Assembly (NCBI GenBank): GCA_029260815.1
Contig: JAJDCN010000072.1
Span: forward strand, 1 to 34,686
Origin: Planctomycetota bacterium
Lineage (GTDB): Bacteria > Planctomycetota > B129-G9 > JAJDCN01
Direction: 5' to 3'
Length of the DNA: 34,686 nucleotides
Shown here piece by piece: positions 9,101 to 16,014 of this stretch. A program made the translations under genes and the position numbers. The notes under the pieces are model-generated. The model did no database searches and was not told where the DNA came from. It saw only the letters and a list, made by a program, of their open reading frames with translations. Each line of letters begins with the position of its first letter. Within the stretch, counting starts at the first letter, position 1.

Positions 9101-9604
9101 GCGGCCGAGTTGTTGCCCCATACGTGGGAAGGCCTGAAATTGATCCAGGCGGGAAAAATCACCGAAGGAACCACGCGACTCCAGCAAGGGGTTGTAAAGA
9201 CAACCTATCCGGTTCCGAGCGGCAAACAGATGCCCACGTTCCGGATCATCGGCCTGAAAGAAACAAGTTTCTCCACATTCGTCCACGAGGCTCGAGCAGC
9301 GCGGGTTCAAGCCGAACTGGATCGCTTCGAATCGTTGATGGGGCAAAACGCGCCTGGCGCAAGACTGCACCTGGATCAGGCGCTCGATATCGCCGCGACC
9401 CCTCAGGAGAAGATTAAGGTCTTACTCGAGAGCTCCGGGCTTTACGAGCGGCTCGGCCATGTAACGCAAGCGGCGGAACTCCTGAAGCGGATGAAAGACG
9501 GGCATGGGAAGTTGGAATACCCGTTCAAAGGCGGAACCGTCGCGGTGGCCGAGTATGTGACCAAGCAGTTGACGCGACTGGAAGCAAAACCGAAGGCCCC
9601 GTAG
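6194..9604 (+). CDS. exported TPR/PQQ-type beta-propeller repeat protein
   Basis: About 1,136 residues from a GTG at 6194, chosen because GGAG at 6182-6185 precedes it at good spacing and because the protein then starts with a proper signal peptide (MNRTLVSLCLLCIAAGAGATRAEA). The longer reading frame back to 6080 would bury that signal. After the signal comes a helical, TPR-like region (about 60-270), then a propeller region (about 310-690) with recurrent PQQ/pyrrolo-quinoline-type blades of the form ...AxTGxILW (for example IRADTGQILWRTDKE and IEAQTGDILWSK), then a long helical C-terminus (about 760-1136) with TPR-like pairs around AQTFLRAGQFQKAHQQLDKAL. In this superfamily many members do not bind PQQ and act as periplasmic scaffolds or sensors; no cofactor residues can be assigned with confidence. 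It is probably periplasmic. Confidence 0.8.
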   Translation: MNRTLVSLCLLCIAAGAGATRAEADSLANVVVIHQLANPKEVVQLEYLETADPEQAIRKYQDLIQAAGTEELRSQLLPPRDKNRVFWGLRGYAIERIKKMPNGHALYQELFDPAAQAELAEAIPIKDVDHLAQIAAVYPLSKPARQALEILGSIEFERARFDRALAYWERCLATFPEGRPLSALHLAEAAYIASSEFSPAALDRLIQCAKKNYTDDRVGIGGQKVKLVDYVLGLSKNKGARISPLVNRLEWPHPGGNDARSRIAGADVDLDARRWLLSDLHLRQIEPDPIYRNRKPYPSNTGAPAPPEFWGVKNSSFDKKHRPSSVFPIIKGGGVYINTGRAVVAMALEGEGQPLWQAPVLAETSPHRLTQHEDCIYACTIEDGLLYANLLLPGPDNKIMIRRGKRAKKTQIYSELFALPNRLACIRADTGQILWRTDKELAPFGYVSPPIKRGGRLYAMAVERVRPKTRMILIALDAENGKLLYKTFLAGLHETQAQLRSRQMAASPAAIPSNLAESAGRLYVCTNAGAITCIEAQTGDILWSKLYTQNRLDRYRQLNPTGAHRGPRWFNNAPILHEGVLYVTPTDSSYLYAINAANGRILNSVEVDGGTGIYTVGISQDKLFVAGHRLTALALGGKIPTEKAGAAKGNMPLQSLWSNPLNVSLAGIPALSSERLYLPGVHGMVVFDQRNGQELKRLRWADLVTPDDRRHARRLETTTGGNATLLGGALLLTNNFEISLLHNVKEHVASLTDERFQGNSNRARADARIAQTFLRAGQFQKAHQQLDKALAAIDQHRGPEPMHEDGSVLDKQRGQFVYQPVRIPLRDKLITDRMAAAYELGRQRVNERKLDEAQDYFETMTKALIQKHEMLRQIKFDSTGATSLPDAVTPTQIRYALLSKMGQGGKALVQKTRSDGLLLEEKYDEAQAEYKRLKTLWADHDAFVGLPPFRRAVPRESSLSEDLVEAGLVAAELLPHTWEGLKLIQAGKITEGTTRLQQGVVKTTYPVPSGKQMPTFRIIGLKETSFSTFVHEARAARVQAELDRFESLMGQNAPGARLHLDQALDIAATPQEKIKVLLESSGLYERLGHVTQAAELLKRMKDGHGKLEYPFKGGTVAVAEYVTKQLTRLEAKPKAP

Positions 9605-9613
9605 GGGGCCTTC
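9592..9613 (-). terminator. terminator-like hairpin spanning the PQQ-gene stop codon, best oriented for the minus strand
   Basis: GAAGGCCCC (9592-9600) and GGGGCCTTC (9605-9613) form a perfect 9-bp GC-rich stem with the 4-nt loop GTAG, which contains the TAG stop of the PQQ gene (9602-9604). Read on the minus strand the stem is followed by GG and then TTTT, and it lies about 40-60 nt after the stop of the convergent gene at 9655, so it probably terminates that operon. Read on the plus strand there is no T-tract, but it may still help convergent transcription end. Confidence 0.55.
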
Positions 9614-9654
9614 CCCAGTTACGTTTGTCGTGCTTCCAGGCCAAGCAACGTGTC

Positions 9655-10638
9655 TTATTGATCGCCGTATGCGCGATAAAGAATGTCCCCGACACCCACC
9701 AACCGCCCCTCCGAATCGGGCATCAGAATCTTGTGGGGCAGCCACAAGGGACGCGTGCGCAAATCTTCGCTGTCTCCTGGATTGCGGACAAAAACCGCTT
9801 GGCCTTTGAGCCGAACAGGCTGGATCTCTTTGTCCTTAAACGCGACGGCATACTCAACGTCGGCTGTGGCCCGCATCTCTTCGAACACCGCCTTCAGGTT
9901 AACCACCTGAATACTTGAAACGGCGTATCGGGTTCTGATGATTTCAAAAGCGCTTTTCCGAAAGAATGTCGCGGGTTCTATATGATTCTTACTTTGGCCG
10001 ATCTCAAACCACCAGCCTGGATAATAAAGCTCCAATTGCTTCTCGTTGCCTTGAACCAGGATTTCCCCGATCGTTTTCAACGTGGTTTTCAGCCGGTCTT
10101 CCGGCGAGGGCCGAAATTTTGGGAGCCAGTTGTTTGAAAAACCGGCCTTCCCCGCGTTGAGCCGAGGCAGGAGTGCCGCGATCGGACTCTTTGCACCAGA
10201 CGCATCCACGATCTCGATGTTGGTGATCTTCCATTCCGGTGCCGCGCCGGCATCCAACCGAGGCCGTTCTTTAGCGAAGTAGACCGTCGCTTCGACGGTC
10301 CATTGCTTGTCGTCCTCGGCGGAGTAACAAATCGCTCGGATATCGGACCGTCCAACGTCACCCTCCAGTGTGGAATCCAAGCTTAAGATTTCGATAGCGT
10401 TCAGATTTGCAAAGCTCAGAACGACCCAGGCGTTGTCGGTAAACGATTTCCACTCGGAATCCATGAGATTAAAGCGTCTCGACAAGTGATCCATTATGGC
10501 TTTCTGATCGGTGACCAGCATTCTTGTCAGCTCATGCATCTCGGCGTCAATCGCATTCTCAGGGGCCTGGAGGGCAACACTCCAATACAACACCGCGGCC
10601 AGGACAATAAAAAGGGCGATGCCAACACTCCATCTCAT
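9655..10638 (-). CDS. membrane-anchored protein of unknown function
   Basis: About 327 residues from an ATG at 10638, preceded by GGAGAG at suitable spacing; a TTG 15 nt upstream is possible but weaker. Residues about 2-22 (RWSVGIALFIVLAAVLYWSV) form one transmembrane anchor. The rest appears to contain two similar alpha/beta halves (about 30-155 and 175-300), each beginning with a helix and ending in strand-rich sequence with patterns like WKITNIEIVD and AVSSIQVVNLK. This is reminiscent of NTF2/SnoaL-like folds, but I cannot confirm it. The gene starts 40 nt after gatB ends and is co-directional, so it is probably the last gene of the gatCAB operon. No catalytic motif is recognisable. Confidence 0.7.
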   Translation of the reverse strand: MRWSVGIALFIVLAAVLYWSVALQAPENAIDAEMHELTRMLVTDQKAIMDHLSRRFNLMDSEWKSFTDNAWVVLSFANLNAIEILSLDSTLEGDVGRSDIRAICYSAEDDKQWTVEATVYFAKERPRLDAGAAPEWKITNIEIVDASGAKSPIAALLPRLNAGKAGFSNNWLPKFRPSPEDRLKTTLKTIGEILVQGNEKQLELYYPGWWFEIGQSKNHIEPATFFRKSAFEIIRTRYAVSSIQVVNLKAVFEEMRATADVEYAVAFKDKEIQPVRLKGQAVFVRNPGDSEDLRTRPLWLPHKILMPDSEGRLVGVGDILYRAYGDQ

Positions 10639-10678
10639 CAACTTACTCTCCAACAGCCATGGATCGAGGTTCCAAATT

Positions 10679-12118
10679 TCAAGGTTGTAACGCCTTCATC
10701 GCCGTTTCCAGCAACGGCCCGACAACTTTGGGATTCCCCTTGCCTTTGGTTTCACGCATGACCTGCCCCATCAGGAAACCGATCGCCGATTTCTTTCCGC
10801 TCAAATAGTCGCTCACGGGTTTTGGATTGTTCACGATCGCCCGCTGAATCGCCTCTTCGATGGCCTCTTCGTCGTTCACTTGGGCCAAACCCTTTTCGTC
10901 CACGATCGCCGCGGCGCTACGGCCGGTGTCTACCATCTGGACGAAAACGGCTTTCCCTGTGTTAGGGTTGACCTTGCCCGATTCGACCAAGGCGATCAGT
11001 TCGACAAGATTTTGTGGCGACACGCCAAGCTGTTTGATCTCGAGCTTTCGCTCGTTCACCTCGCGCAAGACCTCGCCCATGATCCAGTTGGACACGACCT
11101 TCGCGTCGGAGCCCGCCTGCAGGCACGCCTCGAAATAATCGGCAATCGGCCGCTCCGCGGTTAACACCCCCGCCGCGTACTCGGTAAGTTCGAAACGGGA
11201 GATAAGCCGGGCCTTGCGCGCCGCCGGCAACTCCGGCAGAGACGCCTGAACCTCGGCCATCCATCCGTCGCGCAGCTTCAGCGGGCCTAAGTCAGGCTCT
11301 GGAAAGTAGCGGTAATCCATTGCCTCTTCCTTGGAGCGCATGACTTCGGTCACACCGCGCATCGCGTCAAAGAGGAGCGTTTCCTGGACGACGATGCCGC
11401 CTTCATTCAAAACCTTTGTTTGCCGTTCGATCTCGTAGGCCAGGGCCCGTTGTACGTTCCGGAAGGAGTTGAGGTTCTTAACTTCCGTACGGGTTCCAAG
11501 CGGACCCGAACCTTCCGGTCGGATCGACAAGTTCACATCGCACCGCAACTGCCCCTTTTCCATGTCGCAATCGGAGGCACCGATATAGCGGAGAATTCGC
11601 TTGAGACCTGTAAGGTATTCGTGGGCCTGTTCCGGCAACCACATGTCTGGTTCGCTGACGATCTCCGCCAGTGGCACGCCGGCTCGGTTGAGGTCCACCA
11701 GCGAGAAGTCCTCCCCTTCGGCATGAACCAGCTTGCCTGCATCTTCCTCCAGGTGCAACCGCGTGATGCCTACGCGCAAGGGTTTTCCCTCCGATTCGAT
11801 CTCGACGACTCCGCGGGATCCGATCGGCGTGGCGTACTGGGTGATCTGATAGTTCTTTGGGATGTCCGCGTAGAAATAATTCTTTCGCTCAAAGGAGGAG
11901 ACCGGCGCAACCTCGCACCCCAAGGCAAGGGCCGCCATCAAACCCATCTTGACTGCTTGCTCGTTGACGACCGGAAGCGAGCCAGGAAGCCCCAGACAGA
12001 CCGGGCAGGTGTGGGTATTCGGCTCCGCCCCGTATTCATTGCGACAGGAGCAGAACATCTTGGTTTTCGTGGCCAACTGCACGTGGACTTCCAGGCCAAT
12101 CGTGGCAATGTAGTTCAT
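10679..12118 (-). CDS. gatB: Asp-tRNA(Asn)/Glu-tRNA(Gln) amidotransferase subunit B
   Basis: GatB binds mischarged Glu-tRNA(Gln) or Asp-tRNA(Asn), activates the acyl group with ATP and hands it the ammonia made by GatA. The 479-residue length and the N-terminus (MNYIATIGLEVHVQL) are typical. The cradle domain has the zinc-binding cysteines CSC and CPVC, the GLPGSLPVVN and RADLNRAGVPL-type segments, and the C-terminal YqeY-like tail domain ends with GFLMGQVMRETKGKGNPK. The start is the ATG at 12118, not the longer open frame that continues into the neighbouring gene; its ATGA overlaps the stop of the membrane-protein gene by 4 nt, indicating translational coupling. Confidence 0.97.
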   Translation of the reverse strand: MNYIATIGLEVHVQLATKTKMFCSCRNEYGAEPNTHTCPVCLGLPGSLPVVNEQAVKMGLMAALALGCEVAPVSSFERKNYFYADIPKNYQITQYATPIGSRGVVEIESEGKPLRVGITRLHLEEDAGKLVHAEGEDFSLVDLNRAGVPLAEIVSEPDMWLPEQAHEYLTGLKRILRYIGASDCDMEKGQLRCDVNLSIRPEGSGPLGTRTEVKNLNSFRNVQRALAYEIERQTKVLNEGGIVVQETLLFDAMRGVTEVMRSKEEAMDYRYFPEPDLGPLKLRDGWMAEVQASLPELPAARKARLISRFELTEYAAGVLTAERPIADYFEACLQAGSDAKVVSNWIMGEVLREVNERKLEIKQLGVSPQNLVELIALVESGKVNPNTGKAVFVQMVDTGRSAAAIVDEKGLAQVNDEEAIEEAIQRAIVNNPKPVSDYLSGKKSAIGFLMGQVMRETKGKGNPKVVGPLLETAMKALQP

Positions 12119-12804
12119 TTCTTTTGCTTTCCGTACTTCATCCGCACTTTTGCCTTGGCCCTTTGCACGCTCAGTTTTTCTTCCCGCCGCTCGTCCACCC
12201 AACGCCCCGTGGTGATCTGCATGACCATCCCGATGAAGAACAACACGTAAAAGGCCAGCCAGATCGCCCAGGTCCGTTGGTACAGCCATTCCAACGACGC
12301 CGGGCTCTTCGCCTGAAACGTGATCAGCCAGCCCGCACAGACCAGGGTCGAACCTTGCACCGAGAAGGCAAAGGTCACCATCAACCGAAACAACCACACC
12401 GACAAGACCGCACACCCAACGAAGGCCAACACCACCACGGCCCCCTTGTTCAGATCGCTCCAGCGCAGCCGCTGTACCAAGGCGTACACCGCCGCGGCGC
12501 CTGCCGCGCCGGACGACAGAACCATCGCAGCCTTGACCAACGGGATTGCCAGTAATCCCAACAGCAAGCCGCCCGCCAAGGCCGGATATCGCGGATCTGT
12601 CTTCAGGTGGTAAGCCGCCAACGTCCCGAGGGCCACCCCACACAGCATACCGGACACGACCAAACAAGGTCGGTACAGATTCCAGCCAAAAACCAACAAC
12701 AGCACTCCGGCCAGCACTGCCGCGCCGCCCACTTCCCAGTGATAGCCCACGGTCTCCGCTCGGAACCGATCGAGCAGATCCGCAGTGGTGCTCACGGCGA
12801 TCAT
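12115..12804 (-). CDS. multi-pass membrane protein inserted between gatA and gatB
   Basis: A 229-residue protein with about six or seven hydrophobic helices (near 24-42, 45-63, 74-92, 95-108, 120-135, 138-156 and 175-195) and a highly basic C-terminal tail (RREEKLSVQRAKAKVRMKYGKQKK region). The glycine-rich helices and overall plan recall DUF4203/TMEM198-like proteins, but the match is by impression only. It starts 6 nt after the gatA stop with AGGG upstream of its ATG, and its TGA overlaps the gatB ATG (shared TCAT on the plus strand at 12115-12118), so it is translated within the amidotransferase operon. Nothing known of GatCAB needs a membrane subunit; a link to translation is uncertain. 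Confidence 0.8.
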   Translation of the reverse strand: MIAVSTTADLLDRFRAETVGYHWEVGGAAVLAGVLLLVFGWNLYRPCLVVSGMLCGVALGTLAAYHLKTDPRYPALAGGLLLGLLAIPLVKAAMVLSSGAAGAAAVYALVQRLRWSDLNKGAVVVLAFVGCAVLSVWLFRLMVTFAFSVQGSTLVCAGWLITFQAKSPASLEWLYQRTWAIWLAFYVLFFIGMVMQITTGRWVDERREEKLSVQRAKAKVRMKYGKQKK

Positions 12805-12810
12805 GGCACC

Positions 12811-14238
12811 CTAGGTCTGTTCCACCGCCGCGGCCAACCGCAGCAGCTCCGGCTCTCCGAAACCGGGGCCGAGAATCTGTAACCCAACCGGCAGGCCGGC
12901 GGCATCGCGACCGCAGGGAACCGAGATTCCCGGAATCCCAGCAAGATTCGCCGAAACAGTGAGCACGTCGCAGGCATACATTTTTAATGGATCTTCCAAT
13001 CGCTCACCGATCCGAAAAGCCGTGATGGGCGAGGTGGGGCAAACGACTGCGTCCACCTTTTCAAATACCTGATCGAAGTCTTTCTGAATCAGTCGACGGA
13101 CTTTCGAAGCCTTCAGGTAATAGGCATCGTAGTACCCAGCGCTCAAGACGTAGGTGCCCAGCTCGATCCGTCGTTTGACCTCGGTGCCCAGCCCATAGCC
13201 GCGCGACCGGGCAAACAGATCCGACAGATTTTCGCCTTCTTTGCGCGCGCTGTAGATCACCCCGTCATAACGGGCCAAGTTGCTACTGGCCTCGGCGGTC
13301 GCGATGATCTGGTAGGTCGCGTTGGCATATTCCGTATGGGGCAGAGAAACCTCTTGTACTTCTACCCCGAGCGCGGCCAGCTTGGCGATCGTCGCTCGGA
13401 CCGCCGCCTCAACGTCTGCATCCAGATCCACCGCAAAGTATTCCTTGGGCACGCCGATGCGCAGCCCCGCAACACCCGCCTCCAGCGGCATGAGCCCACC
13501 GATCGGTCGGTCGACACTGGTAGAATCTCGCCGGTCCCAGCCGCCGATTGCTGCAAGGCCCAGGGCGCTATCCTCGGCGGTTCGGGCGAACACCCCCACC
13601 TGGTCCAGAGAAGAGCCGAAGGCGACCAAACCGTAGCGAGAGACGCGCCCGTAGGTCGGTTTGAGCCCCATCACGCCACATAGGGCCGCTGGCTGACGGA
13701 CCGAGCCGCCGGTATCGGAACCCAGAGCCAGGGGGACCATCTCGGCGGCGACGGCCGCGGCCGAACCGCCCGACGAACCGCCGGGAATCCGCGTAGTATC
13801 GCGCGGGTTGAGAGTCGGATGGAATGCGGAATGTTCGCAGGAGGAACCCATGGCGAATTCGTCCAGATTGGTCTTACCCACGATCACCGCGTCTTCCGCC
13901 TTCAAGCGCTCGACCACGTGGGCGTCATAGGGCGCGACAAAATTCTCCAGCGACTTTGAGGCGCAAGTGGTCGTTTGACCCTGGATGGCGAGGTTGTCCT
14001 TCACCGCGACCGGAACGCCCGCCAGCAGGCCACAGCTTTGCCCTTCTTTGATCTTGGCATCAACCGACTTGGCCTGTGCGATCGCTTCCTTCTCGAAGAT
14101 GGTCAGGAATGCACGCACTTCCGGGTCCGCCTCGCGGATTCGCTCCAGGGCGGCGCGCGCCGCCTGCTCTGCGGTGATCTCGCCGCTTTGGATTTTTCGG
14201 CGCAAGGCGGTGGCGGTCAAGACGTGCAGGGGGGTCAT
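12811..14238 (-). CDS. gatA: Asp-tRNA(Asn)/Glu-tRNA(Gln) amidotransferase subunit A
   Basis: GatA is the glutaminase subunit; it releases ammonia from glutamine, which travels to GatB. The 475-residue protein carries the amidase-signature triad at the expected spacing: Lys80 (GVPVAVKDNL), cis-Ser155 in GGSSGGSA and Ser179 in SDTGGSVRQPA. The asparagine-rich GKTNLDEFAMGSS segment and the YDAYYLKASKVRRL segment are typical of GatA rather than of other amidases. Its ATG at 14238 overlaps the gatC stop by 4 nt (ATGA), so the two are coupled. Confidence 0.97.
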   Translation of the reverse strand: MTPLHVLTATALRRKIQSGEITAEQAARAALERIREADPEVRAFLTIFEKEAIAQAKSVDAKIKEGQSCGLLAGVPVAVKDNLAIQGQTTTCASKSLENFVAPYDAHVVERLKAEDAVIVGKTNLDEFAMGSSCEHSAFHPTLNPRDTTRIPGGSSGGSAAAVAAEMVPLALGSDTGGSVRQPAALCGVMGLKPTYGRVSRYGLVAFGSSLDQVGVFARTAEDSALGLAAIGGWDRRDSTSVDRPIGGLMPLEAGVAGLRIGVPKEYFAVDLDADVEAAVRATIAKLAALGVEVQEVSLPHTEYANATYQIIATAEASSNLARYDGVIYSARKEGENLSDLFARSRGYGLGTEVKRRIELGTYVLSAGYYDAYYLKASKVRRLIQKDFDQVFEKVDAVVCPTSPITAFRIGERLEDPLKMYACDVLTVSANLAGIPGISVPCGRDAAGLPVGLQILGPGFGEPELLRLAAAVEQT

Positions 14239-14531
14239 GTGCTCTGCTCGATCACGCGTGGAACTTTGATCTGATTGTCCTGCCGGGCGTGGGTGTTGGA
14301 CAGTGCAACCTCGACGGGCAACGATGCAGCGGGTTCGTCCTTGCGAAACAGGCTGATCTCTCCATGGGGCTGGGTCAGGGGCTCGACCCCCCGAGTATCG
14401 ATTTCGTTCAGTTTTTCCACAAATGCCAGGATTCGTTCTAGATGGGTTCCTAGTGCGGCCAGCTCTTCCTCGGACAAATCCATGGCAGCCAGTCGCGCGA
14501 TCTTCTGCGCTTGTTCTTTTCCAACACCCAC
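14235..14531 (-). CDS. gatC: Asp-tRNA(Asn)/Glu-tRNA(Gln) amidotransferase subunit C
   Basis: GatC is the small belt-like subunit that wraps the GatA-GatB interface and stabilises the complex. The 98-residue length, the helical N-terminus (KIARLAAMDLSEEELAAL), the central LNEIDTRGVEPLTQP segment and the FRKDEP segment are typical of the family. I place the start at a GTG (14531) because GGAG lies 8 nt upstream; a TTG at 14537 is only 2 nt from the same GGAG and less likely. It is the first gene of gatC-gatA-membrane protein-gatB, with a promoter at 14564-14591. Confidence 0.93.
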   Translation of the reverse strand: MGVGKEQAQKIARLAAMDLSEEELAALGTHLERILAFVEKLNEIDTRGVEPLTQPHGEISLFRKDEPAASLPVEVALSNTHARQDNQIKVPRVIEQST

Positions 14532-14563
14532 AGGCAACTCTCCAACACTTGATAACGTATTGA

Positions 14564-14591
14564 ATTATAGCTTTTCTGCCTCCAAAATCAA
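14564..14591 (-). promoter_or_regulatory. sigma-70 promoter of the gatCAB operon
   Basis: On the minus strand TTGATT (14591-14586), a 16-nt spacer and a perfect TATAAT (14569-14564) precede gatC. Transcription should start near 14557, about 26 nt before the GTG start. It faces away from the radical SAM promoter 70-100 bp to its right; a small hairpin CCCGC-GGA-GCGGG (14599-14611) lies between the two. Confidence 0.75.
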
Positions 14592-14665
14592 ATCATTTCC
14601 CGCGGAGCGGGACAACGCTGTACGTCAGAACCTGATTGGGCCAGTCCGCTACCTCCGGTGCCGCG

Positions 14666-14694
14666 TTGACGTTTTTAGCAAAATTGTGTATAAT
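14666..14694 (+). promoter_or_regulatory. strong sigma-70 promoter of the radical SAM gene
   Basis: TTGACG (14666-14671), a 17-nt spacer and TATAAT (14689-14694) match the consensus at 11 of 12 positions. Transcription should start near 14701, leaving a leader of about 67 nt that contains a perfect 8-bp hairpin before the ribosome-binding site. Confidence 0.85.
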
Positions 14695-14728
14695 CTGGAG
14701 TTAATTGTCGGAATACGCCGTGAACTTC

Positions 14729-14750
14729 AAGGCCACGTTCCAGTGGCCTT
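14729..14750 (+). promoter_or_regulatory. perfect 8-bp hairpin in the radical SAM gene leader
   Basis: AAGGCCAC (14729-14736) and GTGGCCTT (14743-14750) form a perfect stem with loop GTTCCA. It ends 6 nt before the AGGA ribosome-binding site (14757-14760). The stem is followed by only TTTCAT, so it is not a convincing terminator; it could be an attenuator, an RNA-binding site or a DNA operator. Confidence 0.6.
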
Positions 14751-14767
14751 TCATATAGGATCCGTAA

Positions 14768-15961
14768 ATGAGCAGACACCCGCTGACCCGTTTTGCTGCG
14801 AAGGCCTTTCGGCTTTTCGAGCACTTGTACGTGGAAATCCCCTACCGCCTGTCAAGGGACAAGCGATGGTCCTTTCCGCCCACGCACCTGTTTGTCTCTC
14901 CGACCTTGCGCTGCAACATCCGTTGCGAATTCTGTTTCGAAATCGAGGACATCGAGGACAAGGCCTACGTCGATGACGAACTGACCCTGGAACAATGGAA
15001 CGAGGTCATCGACCGGATTCCCCCGCGAACGCTGATTACGTTTATCGGCGGCGAGCTGTTCATGCGCAAGGACGCATTCGAACTGTTCGCCCGGAGTGCG
15101 GCCAAACACCGGATCACAATCTGCACCAACGGCACCATGATCAGCCCCGAGATTCTGGACAGGCTGTGGACGCTGGTCCCCAAACGCCCGTGGAAAGCCG
15201 GCCTGCTGGAGATCGGCTACTCTCTGCAGGGCGGAGAGGCCGTCCATGACGATATCGTGCGGATCAAGGGATCTTACCAGCGAACGGTTCGCGGGCTGGG
15301 CTACCTGCAAGAGGCGAAGAAAAAATACGGCAACAAGATGCTTCCATTCACAACCCTGCGCACCACCATGCAGCCGAAGAACATGAACGACCTGGTTCAC
15401 ATGTACGACCTGGCAAAACGCTTTGAAGTCGATACGCTCGATCTTCAGGTTCTGCAAGACGCCCGTACGGTCCGAGAGGGCTGGGAACATTTCGATGACG
15501 CGGCCGAGCTGACCTCCTACGAAGAGGAAATGGATTTCGACCGGTTCCGGGAGATCCTCGAGGACCTTACCACACGATCCGACGGCCCCATGGTCAGCTT
15601 CACACCCGCGGACATCCCGGTGGAAGAGGTGGTCAAAATCTACAAGCGAACCGCCGACCTGACCCAGTATCGTTGCGTGTTCCCATGGACACAGCACGCG
15701 ATCCATCCGGATGGAGGCCTTTCACCCTGTTTACAGGCGGTCTTCCCGGATTCCAACATCAAAGGGACCACGATCGGCAAGGCCAATCAATCCGACTTGT
15801 TCCGTAATTTCCGTCATCAGATTGCGACCCATGGATTGTACCCGACGTGCATGGGATGCTGCGGCAGTCGCTACATCGGCCCGAAACACAAGGCCACCGA
15901 GCGGTCCACCGTCGCCGTTCGGCATGAAAGACCTGAGCCCACCGAAGCACCCACCCCGTAA
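14768..15961 (+). CDS. radical SAM protein with SPASM-like C-terminus
   Basis: A 397-residue radical SAM enzyme. The [4Fe-4S] motif CxxxCxxC is at Cys49, Cys53 and Cys56 (LRCNIRCEFCFE), followed by a GGE-type SAM-binding segment (TFIGGELFM). The C-terminal third has more cysteines arranged as in SPASM/twitch domains: one in YRCVFPW, one in GGLSPCLQ and three in PTCMGCCGSRY. SPASM enzymes hold auxiliary clusters and often modify peptides or proteins, but no precursor peptide is evident next to it. The ATG at 14768 has AGGA 7 nt upstream. The DUF1858 gene follows after 53 nt. The substrate is unknown; from the sequence one can say only that it is a cytoplasmic iron-sulfur enzyme. Confidence 0.88.
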   Translation: MSRHPLTRFAAKAFRLFEHLYVEIPYRLSRDKRWSFPPTHLFVSPTLRCNIRCEFCFEIEDIEDKAYVDDELTLEQWNEVIDRIPPRTLITFIGGELFMRKDAFELFARSAAKHRITICTNGTMISPEILDRLWTLVPKRPWKAGLLEIGYSLQGGEAVHDDIVRIKGSYQRTVRGLGYLQEAKKKYGNKMLPFTTLRTTMQPKNMNDLVHMYDLAKRFEVDTLDLQVLQDARTVREGWEHFDDAAELTSYEEEMDFDRFREILEDLTTRSDGPMVSFTPADIPVEEVVKIYKRTADLTQYRCVFPWTQHAIHPDGGLSPCLQAVFPDSNIKGTTIGKANQSDLFRNFRHQIATHGLYPTCMGCCGSRYIGPKHKATERSTVAVRHERPEPTEAPTP

Positions 15962-15973
15962 CCCTCTTTGTCG

Positions 15974-16003
15974 TTGACACCTGACCGCCGTGTGCCGTAC
16001 ACT
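15974..16003 (+). promoter_or_regulatory. possible promoter of the DUF1858 gene
   Basis: A perfect TTGACA (15974-15979) is followed after 18 nt by TACACT (15998-16003, 4/6). Transcription would begin near 16010, only about 5 nt before the ATG at 16015, and there is no good Shine-Dalgarno, so the transcript could be leaderless. Read-through from the radical SAM gene is equally possible. Confidence 0.35.
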
Positions 16004-16014
16004 GGCCACCGGAA

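Noticed and set aside
12119-12667. Upstream extension of the gatB reading frame
   Set aside because: The added residues overlap the membrane-protein gene in another frame and do not resemble GatB; the standard GatB N-terminus starts at 12118.
14852-15706. A 284-codon minus-strand frame opposite the radical SAM gene
   Set aside because: It lies opposite the CxxxCxxC and SPASM-like region, has no ribosome-binding site, and the promoter and start fit the plus-strand gene.
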